Shown here in pieces: positions 26,674 through 33,642 of a DNA stretch of 42,172 bases; positions within the stretch are counted from its first letter, which is position 1; every line of letters begins with the position of its first letter. Position numbers and translations under genes: made by a program. The stretch is from Deltaproteobacteria bacterium. Lineage in GTDB: Bacteria > UBA10199 > SPLOWO2-01-44-7. The notes beneath the pieces are model-generated. The model ran no database searches. It saw only the letters and a program-made list of their open reading frames with translations, and was not told the DNA's origin. Location of the stretch: the NCBI GenBank assembly GCA_023265595.1, contig JAHFSU010000016.1, positions 1-42,172 of the forward strand. Direction: 5' to 3'.

Positions 26674-28223
26674 ATTGTGTATTGCAAGTCGGGCTCCACA
26701 TAACCGGTATCCATCTGAGCCAATTGCAATTTTCCGGAGAGGTCCCAATTGACTGCCTGCCATTTTGTGAATTGGTCTAAAACCCAAACACCCGACTGGC
26801 GCGAACCGTTGCCCGACTTGCCGTTGCCGCCAAAAGGCAAATGGGCTTCGGCGCCGGTTGTCGAATTGTTGATGGAGGTCATGCCGGCCGAAATCTCTTC
26901 TTTCCACTGATAAATAATTTTTGGCGTGTTGGTATAGATGGCCGAAGAGAGACCAAAACCGGTATTATTGGCCAAGGCGATTGCCTCGTCGATATTTTTG
27001 CAGGTCATGACATTGAAAAGAGGGCCAAATGTTTCAGTTGAATAAATTTTGTCGGAAGGTTTTACATTGGCAACAATAGTTGGAAAGGGATAAACGCCCC
27101 GATCGGCATCCCCCACAAAATTTTTCCATTTTTTCTTGCCTGTGACCTGCCCATTCGGTTCGGTCAATAATTTGTGGTGCGGTTCTATCAATGTCTCTAA
27201 ATTCCGAAGATGATTTTTTAGAAAGGTTTCTGAAATCATCGGCCCGTAGGTAATACTTTCATCGAAGGGATCGCCGATTTTTATCTCGGAAACTTTTTGA
27301 AGCAGTTGTTTCAAAAAGGGCTCTTGAATCGATTCGTGCAAAATGAGGTTGCCCAGACTGGTACAGCGCTGGCCGGCGGTGCCGAAACCGGCCCATAAAG
27401 CCCCATTCACGGCCAGATCGAGATCGGCATCTTCCATCACAACGAGTGGATTTTTTCCTCCGAGTTCCAAACAAGGGTTTTGAAGATGACGCCCGCACGT
27501 TTCACCGATTTTTTGTCCGACAGCAGTTGAACCGGTGAATCCAAATTTATCAATAAGCCCTTTACCAACCATTTCGATCAGCCATGCCCCCGTCGAATTT
27601 TCTCCTTTTCCAAAAACAACGTTGAAGACCCCTTCGGGGAGGCCCGCTTTATACAAAAGTTGCGCAAAATAATAAGAGGTTAGGGGGGTATCATGCGACG
27701 GTTTCCAAACACAGGTATTACCGGCGACCAACGCGGGGACAAAGTACCAAGAGGGGACTGCCACGGGAAAGTTGCCGGCGGTGATACAGGCGAAAACACC
27801 GATCGGTCTCCGATAGGTGTAGAGCTCTTTGTTAGGCATTTCGGAAGGGACGGTCATGCCGTAGAGTCTCCGTCCTTCACTCACGAAAAAATTGCAGGTG
27901 TCGATCGCCTCTTGCACATCGCCTCTTGCCTCTCGGATCGGCTTGCCCATTTCTCGTGTGACAATTTTTGAGAGGGCCTCTTTGTTTTTCTCTAAAAGTT
28001 TCCCGAGATTTTGGATGATACTGGCCCGAATCGGCGCCGGCGTTTTTTTCCAAACTTTGAAAGCCTCTTTGGCCCTTTGACAGGCCTTCTCAACTTGGGG
28101 TTTTGTTGCAGAGCCGAAAACAGCAATAATATCAGTTAGATTAGATGGATTTTGCGATTCAAAAAAATCGGAACTGGTCTCTTCGTTTTTTCCATCGAGA
28201 AAACTCAAACCCTTTTTAAGCAT
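26670..28223 (-). CDS. Aldehyde dehydrogenase (ALDH7-like, probable aminoadipate semialdehyde dehydrogenase)
   Basis: An NAD(P)-dependent aldehyde dehydrogenase of about 517 residues. The Rossmann part has GFTGSTAVGQKI. The catalytic Glu lies in CLELGGKNPLVV and the catalytic Cys in GTAGQRCTSLGN (near residue 290). Other blocks are ETFGPLFNV and the C-terminal FGGNGKSGNGSRQSG. The tail (QAVNWDLSGKLQLAQ) resembles the ALDH7 family. Coupled by ATGA to the lysine transaminase, it most likely oxidises the semialdehyde to 2-aminoadipate. Two starts are possible, ATG 28235 directly after a repeat and ATG 28223 (MLKKGLSF). I prefer the second, which has GGGGG five bases upstream. Confidence 0.88.
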   Translation of the reverse strand: MLKKGLSFLDGKNEETSSDFFESQNPSNLTDIIAVFGSATKPQVEKACQRAKEAFKVWKKTPAPIRASIIQNLGKLLEKNKEALSKIVTREMGKPIREARGDVQEAIDTCNFFVSEGRRLYGMTVPSEMPNKELYTYRRPIGVFACITAGNFPVAVPSWYFVPALVAGNTCVWKPSHDTPLTSYYFAQLLYKAGLPEGVFNVVFGKGENSTGAWLIEMVGKGLIDKFGFTGSTAVGQKIGETCGRHLQNPCLELGGKNPLVVMEDADLDLAVNGALWAGFGTAGQRCTSLGNLILHESIQEPFLKQLLQKVSEIKIGDPFDESITYGPMISETFLKNHLRNLETLIEPHHKLLTEPNGQVTGKKKWKNFVGDADRGVYPFPTIVANVKPSDKIYSTETFGPLFNVMTCKNIDEAIALANNTGFGLSSAIYTNTPKIIYQWKEEISAGMTSINNSTTGAEAHLPFGGNGKSGNGSRQSGVWVLDQFTKWQAVNWDLSGKLQLAQMDTGYVEPDLQYTI

Positions 28224-28235
28224 TTTAACCCCCAT

Positions 28236-28303
28236 AGGGGACGTTCCATCGGATTTTTGACGCTTTTAAGCACAACCGTCAAAATTTTGGTGGAACGTCC
28301 CCT
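28236..28303. repeat. 68-base inverted repeat upstream of the aldehyde dehydrogenase
   Basis: Arms of 27 bases (28236-28262 and 28277-28303). Each starts or ends with AGGGGACGTTCCA and its complement and has the inner word TTTTGACG, with mismatches in the middle seven bases. The left arm abuts the ATG at 28235. It resembles a mobile short palindrome (a MITE) and has replaced the normal leader of the operon. It could also act as a hairpin before the start codon. Confidence 0.75.
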
Positions 28304-28326
28304 GTTGCCGAAACGGGACAATAAAC

Positions 28327-28364
28327 AAAAAACCCCCGCTGGTCAAACCAGCAGAGGTTTTTTT
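28327..28364 (-). terminator. Rho-independent terminator
   Basis: On the minus strand the stem cctctgctgg / ccagcggggg with the loop tttga is followed by TTTTTTG. On the + strand it is also followed by T-runs, so it may work in both directions. It ends the gene at 28395-28946 and insulates it from the lysine operon. Confidence 0.85.
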
Positions 28365-28372
28365 AAAGCATT

Positions 28373-28387
28373 AAGGTGGCAGACACC
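28373..28387. repeat. Short palindrome ggtgtctgccacc
   Basis: A 13-base near-palindrome (ggtg / cacc arms) with flanking aa, between the terminator and the stop of the secreted protein gene. Similar words occur as dispersed repeats in Proteobacteria. Only one copy is seen here. Confidence 0.35.
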
Positions 28388-28394
28388 CTGTGCG

Positions 28395-28946
28395 TTAATT
28401 CCTGCCTGCGTATTGAAATTCGAAAACGTGGCGATCTCCAAGCGAGGCCGGGTCTTTCTTGTTTTTCAAGCCGTGCACAACATAGGTCAGCTTGTTTCCT
28501 TTGGCCTTGATGGTCCATGAGTTGTTCGGATCGATATTGTTGTCGCATTTTTTGGCCTGTTTATTGGCACAATGGATATCGTAGGTCAGCTCTTCCGATT
28601 TTATATTTCCTTTTTTGTTCAACCGATAGTCGGCTTTGTAGGTGGCATCTACTTTTCCGTTCGATTTATATTCGGTCTGGATCAGCTCTTTAGGGGTGAT
28701 GATCCACTCTTCTTTTGCATATCCTTTGGCCCCTTCGGTAACGACGGTGATTTTCACCTTGTTTTTTTCGACCACCTCTGAAGTGGCGGTGACCGTTTTA
28801 TTTTTAAGATTGACGTCAATACTATCAATCACGGTCCCCTTCCATTTTCCCTCTTTGAATTTGGGGAGATTTTGCTCCGCGGCGCTGGCATTGAATCCCA
28901 ATCCCAAAAGCACGGCGGCAATGCTTAAAATTTTCATGGATCTCAT
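28395..28946 (-). CDS. Secreted protein of unknown function
   Basis: A 183-residue protein with a clear signal peptide (MKILSIAAVLLGLGFNASAA, cleavage likely after ASA). The mature part is beta-rich with many Lys: FKEGKWKGTVIDSIDV, VTATSEVVEKNKVKITVV, TYKADYRLNKKGNIKSEE. It carries a Cys pair (DIHCANKQAKKCDN). The shape resembles a small lipocalin- or DUF-type beta-barrel, but I recognise no family. A very good aaaggagg site lies ten bases before ATG 28946. It has its own terminator and is probably a single-gene unit. Confidence 0.75.
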   Translation of the reverse strand: MRSMKILSIAAVLLGLGFNASAAEQNLPKFKEGKWKGTVIDSIDVNLKNKTVTATSEVVEKNKVKITVVTEGAKGYAKEEWIITPKELIQTEYKSNGKVDATYKADYRLNKKGNIKSEELTYDIHCANKQAKKCDNNIDPNNSWTIKAKGNKLTYVVHGLKNKKDPASLGDRHVFEFQYAGRN

Positions 28947-29005
28947 GGTGTTGGATCCTCCTTTCGATGGCTTTTTACTCTTAATTTCGAGGAGGTCAAG
29001 GAGGT

Positions 29006-30193
29006 TTATTTATAGGCCGCGATACCGGTGATTTCCTCCCCCAAAATCAGCGTGTGGATGTCGTGGGTTCCTTCATAAGTATAGACGCTTTCGATATTCA
29101 TCATGTGGCGGATGACCGGATAGTCATCCAAAATGCCGTTGGCCCCCAAAATTTCGCGGGCCACATGGGAAACCTTTCGTGCAATGGCGCAGTTATTCAT
29201 CTTTCCCATTGAAATTTGTGGCGGCGTTATTTTTTTTGCATCTTTGAGGCGCCCCAGTTGCAGTGCCAAGAGCTGGCCTTTTGTGATTTCAGTCAACATC
29301 TCAGCCAATTTTTTTTGTGTCAGTTGAAAACCGCCGATCGGTTTATCAAATTGGATACGCGTTTTGGAATATTCGACCGCGGCTTCGTAACAGGCCATCG
29401 CTAGTCCGAGCGATCCCCATGCAATGCCGTAACGGGCCTGTGAAAGACATCCTAAAGGGGCTTTTAACCCCTCCGCTTTTGGAAGCCTATTTTCTTCGGG
29501 GACTTCGACCTCCTCCAAAACCAATTCGGATGTGACTGATGCACGCAGACTGAATTTTCCTTTCATTTCGGGGGCGCTAAAACCTTTCATCCCTTTTTCA
29601 ACGAGAAATCCGTTGATTTTTCCCGCTTCATTTTTGGCCCAGACGACAGCGACATCGGCAATGGTCCCATTAGTGATCCACATTTTGGTTCCGTTTAAAA
29701 TCCATCCTGAGTTTGTCGAATGACTATTTTTCTTTTTGGCGCGGCTCAACATGCCGGCCGGATTGGAGCCGAAATCGGGCTCGGTCAGCCCGAAACAGCC
29801 GATTTTTTTCCCGGAGGCCAAAAGCGGCAACCACTTTTTTTTCTGTTCTTCAGAACCGTAGGCATAAATCGGATACATCACCAGCCCACCCTGCACCGAT
29901 GCGGCGGAGCGCATGGAGGAATCGCCTCGTTCCAGTTCTTGCATCAAAAGTCCGTAAGCCACGTTGTTTAACCCCGCACAACCGTACTCTTGGGGAAGCG
30001 TTGCCCCTAAAAACCCAAGCGCCCCCATTTTGGGAAAGAGTTCCTTCGGAAAAGTAGATTCACGCGTGTGTTTGGTGATGATCGGCAAAATTTCTTTTTC
30101 GGTAAAATCTCTAGCCATCCGCTGGACTTCGATCTCCTCTTCCGATAAGAGCTCGGAGATGTTTAAAAAGTCGGTACAGTTGAGTTGTGGCAT
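29006..30193 (-). CDS. Acyl-CoA dehydrogenase, probable glutaryl-CoA dehydrogenase
   Basis: A 395-residue FAD enzyme of the acyl-CoA dehydrogenase superfamily. The blocks LPQEYGCAGLNNVAYGLLMQELERGDSSMRS, VMYPIYAYGSEEQKKKWLP, IGCFGLTEPDFGSNPAGM and TKMWITNGTIADVAVVWAK match glutaryl-CoA dehydrogenases closely. So do ARYGIAWGSLGLAMACYEAAVEYSK, QLTQKKLAEMLTEI and VYTYEGTHDIHTLILG. The Glu in TYEGTHD is the catalytic base. It would convert glutaryl-CoA to crotonyl-CoA, the last specific step in lysine breakdown, which fits the transaminase and aldehyde dehydrogenase 3 kb away. Its start is 15 bases from the divergent VanZ-Wzi gene, so the two promoters overlap. Confidence 0.9.
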   Translation of the reverse strand: MPQLNCTDFLNISELLSEEEIEVQRMARDFTEKEILPIITKHTRESTFPKELFPKMGALGFLGATLPQEYGCAGLNNVAYGLLMQELERGDSSMRSAASVQGGLVMYPIYAYGSEEQKKKWLPLLASGKKIGCFGLTEPDFGSNPAGMLSRAKKKNSHSTNSGWILNGTKMWITNGTIADVAVVWAKNEAGKINGFLVEKGMKGFSAPEMKGKFSLRASVTSELVLEEVEVPEENRLPKAEGLKAPLGCLSQARYGIAWGSLGLAMACYEAAVEYSKTRIQFDKPIGGFQLTQKKLAEMLTEITKGQLLALQLGRLKDAKKITPPQISMGKMNNCAIARKVSHVAREILGANGILDDYPVIRHMMNIESVYTYEGTHDIHTLILGEEITGIAAYK

Positions 30194-30208
30194 GATGGTT
30201 TTAGTAAT

Positions 30209-32371
30209 ATGAAAAAAGCATTTTGGCTAGCCCTTTCCTATACGTTATTGATATTTGCTTCTCTTTATTTTGTCCCCTTTTTTACCGATTTTTTATTACA
30301 CCATAATTTATTGGAAAATTTTGTCGACACAACCCATCTGGCCTTTGGCATTCTTCTCGTGATGCTTTTTTTTCGAAAGTACAAAATTAAAAATTTAAGG
30401 GCCTATTTTCTCTTTTTTTTGGTCCTTATTGTTTTTCTTGGACTTTTTTTAAACGCCCGGTTTTTGCAGGAGCGGTTTCACTACATGGAATATACTCTCT
30501 TTTTTGTTCTCTGGTTTCGCGTGATCCGTTATCTTTGGCCGAACGGTTTTTGTTATCTTGCCACCTTTTTCTTGACATCCGCCATCGGCGTTCTCGATGA
30601 AACGGCACAAAAATTTTTGCCCAACCGATATTTTGATTGGAACGACATCGGCATCAATCTGCTAGGGGGCTTGATCGGTGTTGCGGTTGTCCTGATTTTG
30701 ATGCGTTATCGTCAGGATAAGAAAAATTCGAATAGTGTTGGGTTTGCAACGGCATTACTTTTTTTCTCTCTTCTTTGCGGCGCCCCCTCTTTGCAAGCGG
30801 CCCCTCTCAATGTCGATATGGTTGAGGAACAAGATGTGGCGGTCTACGACGGCATCAATCAGTTGGTCGCTTTGGGATTGATCGATACCATCAATTTGGG
30901 ACAGCGCCCATGGTCCCGCAATGAAATTGTCCGGATGGTGAAAGAGGCCGTCTCGAATTTGGGACGGCTTCGAAATGTCCCACAAGAAATTCAGGCAAAA
31001 CAGACGCTCAAATTTTTGAGCCGGCGCTACAAATTGGAGATGGAGGGTGTGTCTGAAATCGCCTTTTATCCTTTAAGAGAGATCCTATTTGAATATCTCT
31101 ATCTCGACAGCCCCAATCGAACGGTCCCCGTTACCGTCGGGACGACCGATGCCATTCAAGCCTTTATCAATCCATTGACCTCGTACAAAAAGGGGCGTGC
31201 CTATGAGGACACAAACAATGTTGGGATTCAGACGACCCATGAACTCGATGTGACAAAATATTTTTCTGTTTGGGCCGCCCCCAATTTTTTGTTTCGACAG
31301 AATAAAGGGCAAGAAGATTATGTTCAGGTCGGTTTTGATGAGCTTTACGGCCGCACCGAATTTGCAAATGTCGGAATCCAGACGGGGCGCGATGTATTGG
31401 GATGGGGACAGGGGCCTTACGGAGGCGTTTTTAATTCGACCAATGCAACACCCCTCGACATGCTCAAAATTTCAAACGTGAGCCCCTTTTATTATCCGGC
31501 ATTTTTAAAATATTTGGGCCCTTCTTCGATCGGCTTTTTTATAGGACTCATGGAGGCCAACCGTGTTTTTTCGAGAGATTATATTACCGGCATGAAACTG
31601 ACTTTCCAGCCGCTCAAAGTTTTTGAATTTGGACTCACAACGGAACTGATTTCCGGCGGCAGAGGGGCTCCTAAGGCCTCGGTCGGAAAAAGAATTGCCG
31701 ATTTTTTTGGAATTTTTACAGAGGCCTTTGGACAAGATCCCAATATTTCGGATCGCGTCGGCGGGTTTGATTTTCGAATCCGGATCCCACCGTGGCGCGG
31801 ACTGGAAATTTATTATGAAGTCCTGTTTGAAGATCTTCTCCCTCCCCCGCATTGGGCCACGATGTTTGTTGATGAAGCGATCCATCAAGCCGGCCTTTTT
31901 TTGCCGAGACTCAATGATATCGGCACCCAAAATTTGAGATTGGAATTTATCTACGCCGGATTCAGGGCGTATCGGCATCATCAGTTCCGTTCCGGGTGGA
32001 CTAGAAATTCGAGAATCATGGGGAGTGAAATGGGGCCCGAATCGATGGGGGCTGCGCTGATCTTTGAGGATCGGCCAACATATTATTTTGTGCAGACGCA
32101 CCAGTTTGCCGTTGAAAACCGGGGGAGTAATTTTTATCGTTTTTTGGGTGATGCGACATCCGTGGAAGTGACCCGACATAATCCTTCTGAAACCCGCTAT
32201 CGTTGGGTTAGCGCTTTTACGCTGGAGAGCAAACCGCAAGTCGATTGGACGCTGGCTTTTGGTTACGAACGGGTCCAACAATTTAATTTTGTGGTCGGCG
32301 ACAATCGCAATAACTTCCTTGTCAATTTGCGGATGAATGTTTATCCTAGGGGCAAGGTGGCAAAGAAATAA
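30209..32371 (+). CDS. VanZ-like membrane domain fused to a Wzi-type outer-membrane protein
   Basis: A 720-residue chimera. Residues 1-170 form a VanZ-like domain of four or five transmembrane helices (AFWLALSYTLLIFASLY, LAFGILLVMLFFRKY, YFLFFLVLIVFLGLFL), with the family motif FDWNDIGINLLGGLIG near 148-163. Residues 175-197 look like a second, internal signal peptide (VGFATALLFFSLLCGAPSLQA). The rest resembles capsule-assembly Wzi and related beta-barrels (IQTTHELDVTKYFSVWAAP, GWGQGPYGGVFNSTNATPLD, FTLESKPQVDWTLAFGYE). It ends in the Phe/Tyr-alternating strand NNFLVNLRMNVYPRG. Cleavage at the inner signal could release the barrel to the outer membrane. I chose ATG 30209 (MKKAFWLAL); an upstream TTG is a poor start. 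Confidence 0.75.
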   Translation: MKKAFWLALSYTLLIFASLYFVPFFTDFLLHHNLLENFVDTTHLAFGILLVMLFFRKYKIKNLRAYFLFFLVLIVFLGLFLNARFLQERFHYMEYTLFFVLWFRVIRYLWPNGFCYLATFFLTSAIGVLDETAQKFLPNRYFDWNDIGINLLGGLIGVAVVLILMRYRQDKKNSNSVGFATALLFFSLLCGAPSLQAAPLNVDMVEEQDVAVYDGINQLVALGLIDTINLGQRPWSRNEIVRMVKEAVSNLGRLRNVPQEIQAKQTLKFLSRRYKLEMEGVSEIAFYPLREILFEYLYLDSPNRTVPVTVGTTDAIQAFINPLTSYKKGRAYEDTNNVGIQTTHELDVTKYFSVWAAPNFLFRQNKGQEDYVQVGFDELYGRTEFANVGIQTGRDVLGWGQGPYGGVFNSTNATPLDMLKISNVSPFYYPAFLKYLGPSSIGFFIGLMEANRVFSRDYITGMKLTFQPLKVFEFGLTTELISGGRGAPKASVGKRIADFFGIFTEAFGQDPNISDRVGGFDFRIRIPPWRGLEIYYEVLFEDLLPPPHWATMFVDEAIHQAGLFLPRLNDIGTQNLRLEFIYAGFRAYRHHQFRSGWTRNSRIMGSEMGPESMGAALIFEDRPTYYFVQTHQFAVENRGSNFYRFLGDATSVEVTRHNPSETRYRWVSAFTLESKPQVDWTLAFGYERVQQFNFVVGDNRNNFLVNLRMNVYPRGKVAKK

Positions 32372-32387
32372 TTTTTGTGGATATCTT

Positions 32388-32400
32388 TCAGATTTTGGTG
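32388..32400. repeat. 13-base direct repeat, distal copy (att-like)
   Basis: The word tcagattttggtg here is repeated at 32527-32539, where it covers the 3' end (CACCA) of tRNA-Leu and the bases after it. The 139-base period of gene-free DNA between them could be a scar of integration at the tRNA. Confidence 0.4.
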
Positions 32401-32526
32401 TGTCTTTACAACACGGCTCGAACTCATTTTATCCGAGATTCCTGATGAAAACCAGACAAAGGGAGCCGCCCCGCCGCCCACATCGTTAGAGGCAGAAGCC
32501 AGCAAAAAAGTTTTCTTTTCCGAAAG
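32401..32526. other. Gene-free spacer downstream of tRNA-Leu
   Basis: This 126-base spacer lies between the 13-base repeats. I see no convincing reading frame, no RNA gene and no terminator in it. On the minus strand a GC-rich patch (ggcggggcggctccc) might stop or process the tRNA transcript. Confidence 0.35.
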
Positions 32527-32534
32527 TCAGATTT

Positions 32535-32619
32535 TGGTGCCCAGGGCGGGACTCGAACCCGCAAGGGTTTCCCCACAGGATCCTTAGTCCTGCGCGTGTA
32601 CCACTTTCGCCACCTGGGC
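32535..32619 (-). tRNA. tRNA-Leu, anticodon AAG, CCA encoded
   Basis: An 85-base class II tRNA. The acceptor stem is gcccagg/cctgggc, A73 is the discriminator and CCA is encoded at 32535-32537. The anticodon stem is cagga/tcctg with the loop ctaagga, so the anticodon is AAG. The variable arm is short and hairpin-like (gggg aaa ccc) and the T stem is gcggg/cccgc with the loop ttcgagt. A73 and the long variable arm fit leucine. The same place after secG is held by tRNA-Leu(GAG) in Escherichia coli. A34 in a leucine tRNA is rare in bacteria and would need deamination to inosine. The 5' third of the gene is also coding sequence for the upstream LAGLIDADG protein. Confidence 0.93.
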
Positions 32620-33297
32620 AATAGAACTATCCGAATGCCGAATCGGATTTTGGTCCGTAGAAAAAATTTTTTTCACTTTCACATATTTTCTTTCTAACCG
32701 CGGAGCATTATCAGAATAGTATATTTTTCGAAGCAAAGTACGCGAAGCTGTTTTTGCAAATTCCAAATCATAGCAGTTTTTACTGAATCTTATATTTCCA
32801 CAAACACCACTTAGGTTAAAAATGGTTTTTTGAAGCCATTGAAGGAAATGAATGCTGCCGGAGTAAAATTTTAGATAAAACATGTAACTGCTTTTCCAGC
32901 GTGGATCCCAATAGGCGTTGATAGATCCGTCACCGTCAAAACAGCCCCTTAAAAAATCGAAGAAAAACTTCTTGGGAATCTTCAGTGTTCCTATTGTTTT
33001 AGACTTGTTTGGAGTTAATCCCAGTTCCAACAGCCAACGATAAAAAATAACATCGCCAAATTGAACCCGATTACAAGAAGTCTTCTTATTTCCAAATCCT
33101 CCGTAATTTTTTCCGATGCTATTTTCAATTCCCAAACATTTCTTAAAAGTTTTTAGCAAATCAATGTCTTTTGATGTTAAACTGATGTGCCTTCCATCCG
33201 GCGAGAGATTTCCATCTGTTGCTAAAAGACCTAAAGCATAAGCGAATTCTGGTCTCCAAGTTTTATTGATTTTCTCTTTGGGTTTGATGCCGACCAT
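32584..33297 (-). CDS. LAGLIDADG homing endonuclease-like protein ending inside tRNA-Leu
   Basis: A 237-residue protein with two LAGLIDADG-type motifs, ALGLLATDG (residues 21-29) and FLRGCFDGDG (115-124), each keeping the acidic residue needed for cleavage. This is the layout of a single-chain (pseudo-dimeric) endonuclease. The core between the motifs (FKKCLGIENSIGKN, DVIFYRWLLELGLTPNKSK) fits such enzymes found beside tRNAs. It starts three bases after the secG stop, so it is probably translated from the glycolytic operon. The last 12 residues (IAQVAKVVHAQD) are encoded by the tRNA's own acceptor stem, D arm and anticodon stem, and the TAA stop is in the anticodon loop. The target site is probably the tRNA-Leu gene itself; that is inference. 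Confidence 0.82.
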   Translation of the reverse strand: MVGIKPKEKINKTWRPEFAYALGLLATDGNLSPDGRHISLTSKDIDLLKTFKKCLGIENSIGKNYGGFGNKKTSCNRVQFGDVIFYRWLLELGLTPNKSKTIGTLKIPKKFFFDFLRGCFDGDGSINAYWDPRWKSSYMFYLKFYSGSIHFLQWLQKTIFNLSGVCGNIRFSKNCYDLEFAKTASRTLLRKIYYSDNAPRLERKYVKVKKIFSTDQNPIRHSDSSIAQVAKVVHAQD

Positions 33298-33300
33298 ATA

Positions 33301-33633
33301 TTATTTTTTCTGCTCTTTTGGTGGTGTTGTGGATTCGGCCGGAACGTCTTTCGGCATGGGCGTTGTCTCCACCGGCATATTACCAATCACCGATTCGGTT
33401 CCTTTATTGTGACCGATTTTTACAAGCCAGACGGAAGTCAGCAAAAACAGAACCGAAACAATGATCGTCAGCTTGTTTAAAAATGTAGCCGGACCTCTGC
33501 CGCCAAACAAGGTCTGTGACATGCCGCCACCGAAGGTGGCTCCGATGTCAGCACCCTTTCCGGTCTGCAACATGATCACACCGATCAAAAAGAGACAGAC
33601 AAAAACGTGTAATCCGATAGCAATCGTATCCAT
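33301..33633 (-). CDS. secG: Preprotein translocase subunit SecG
   Basis: A small (110-residue) inner-membrane protein of the SecYEG translocon. It has the expected two transmembrane helices (IAIGLHVFVCLFLIGVIML and LNKLTIIVSVLFLLTSVWLV) joined by the conserved segment QTGKGADIGATFGGGMSQTLFGGRG. A Pro/Thr/Lys-rich tail of about 35 residues extends beyond the core, which is common in this family. The gene follows tpiA with a 9-base gap and normally precedes tRNA-Leu; here a LAGLIDADG gene sits in between. Confidence 0.93.
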   Translation of the reverse strand: MDTIAIGLHVFVCLFLIGVIMLQTGKGADIGATFGGGMSQTLFGGRGPATFLNKLTIIVSVLFLLTSVWLVKIGHNKGTESVIGNMPVETTPMPKDVPAESTTPPKEQKK

Positions 33634-33642
33634 AATGCTCCT

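Noticed and set aside
26674-26907. N-terminal extension of the lysine transaminase frame
   Set aside because: It lies over the C-terminal coding region of the aldehyde dehydrogenase in another frame and shows no match to the family; the ATG at 26673 in the ATGA overlap is the better start.
31505-32281. 258-codon frame on the minus strand inside the VanZ-Wzi gene
   Set aside because: It is the antisense shadow of a well-supported barrel domain, without a ribosome binding site or known motifs.
32424-32621. Open frame on the minus strand with a protein-like start (MPRWRKWYTRRTK)
   Set aside because: It is the read-through of tRNA-Leu and its flank; the same bases form a complete cloverleaf with encoded CCA.
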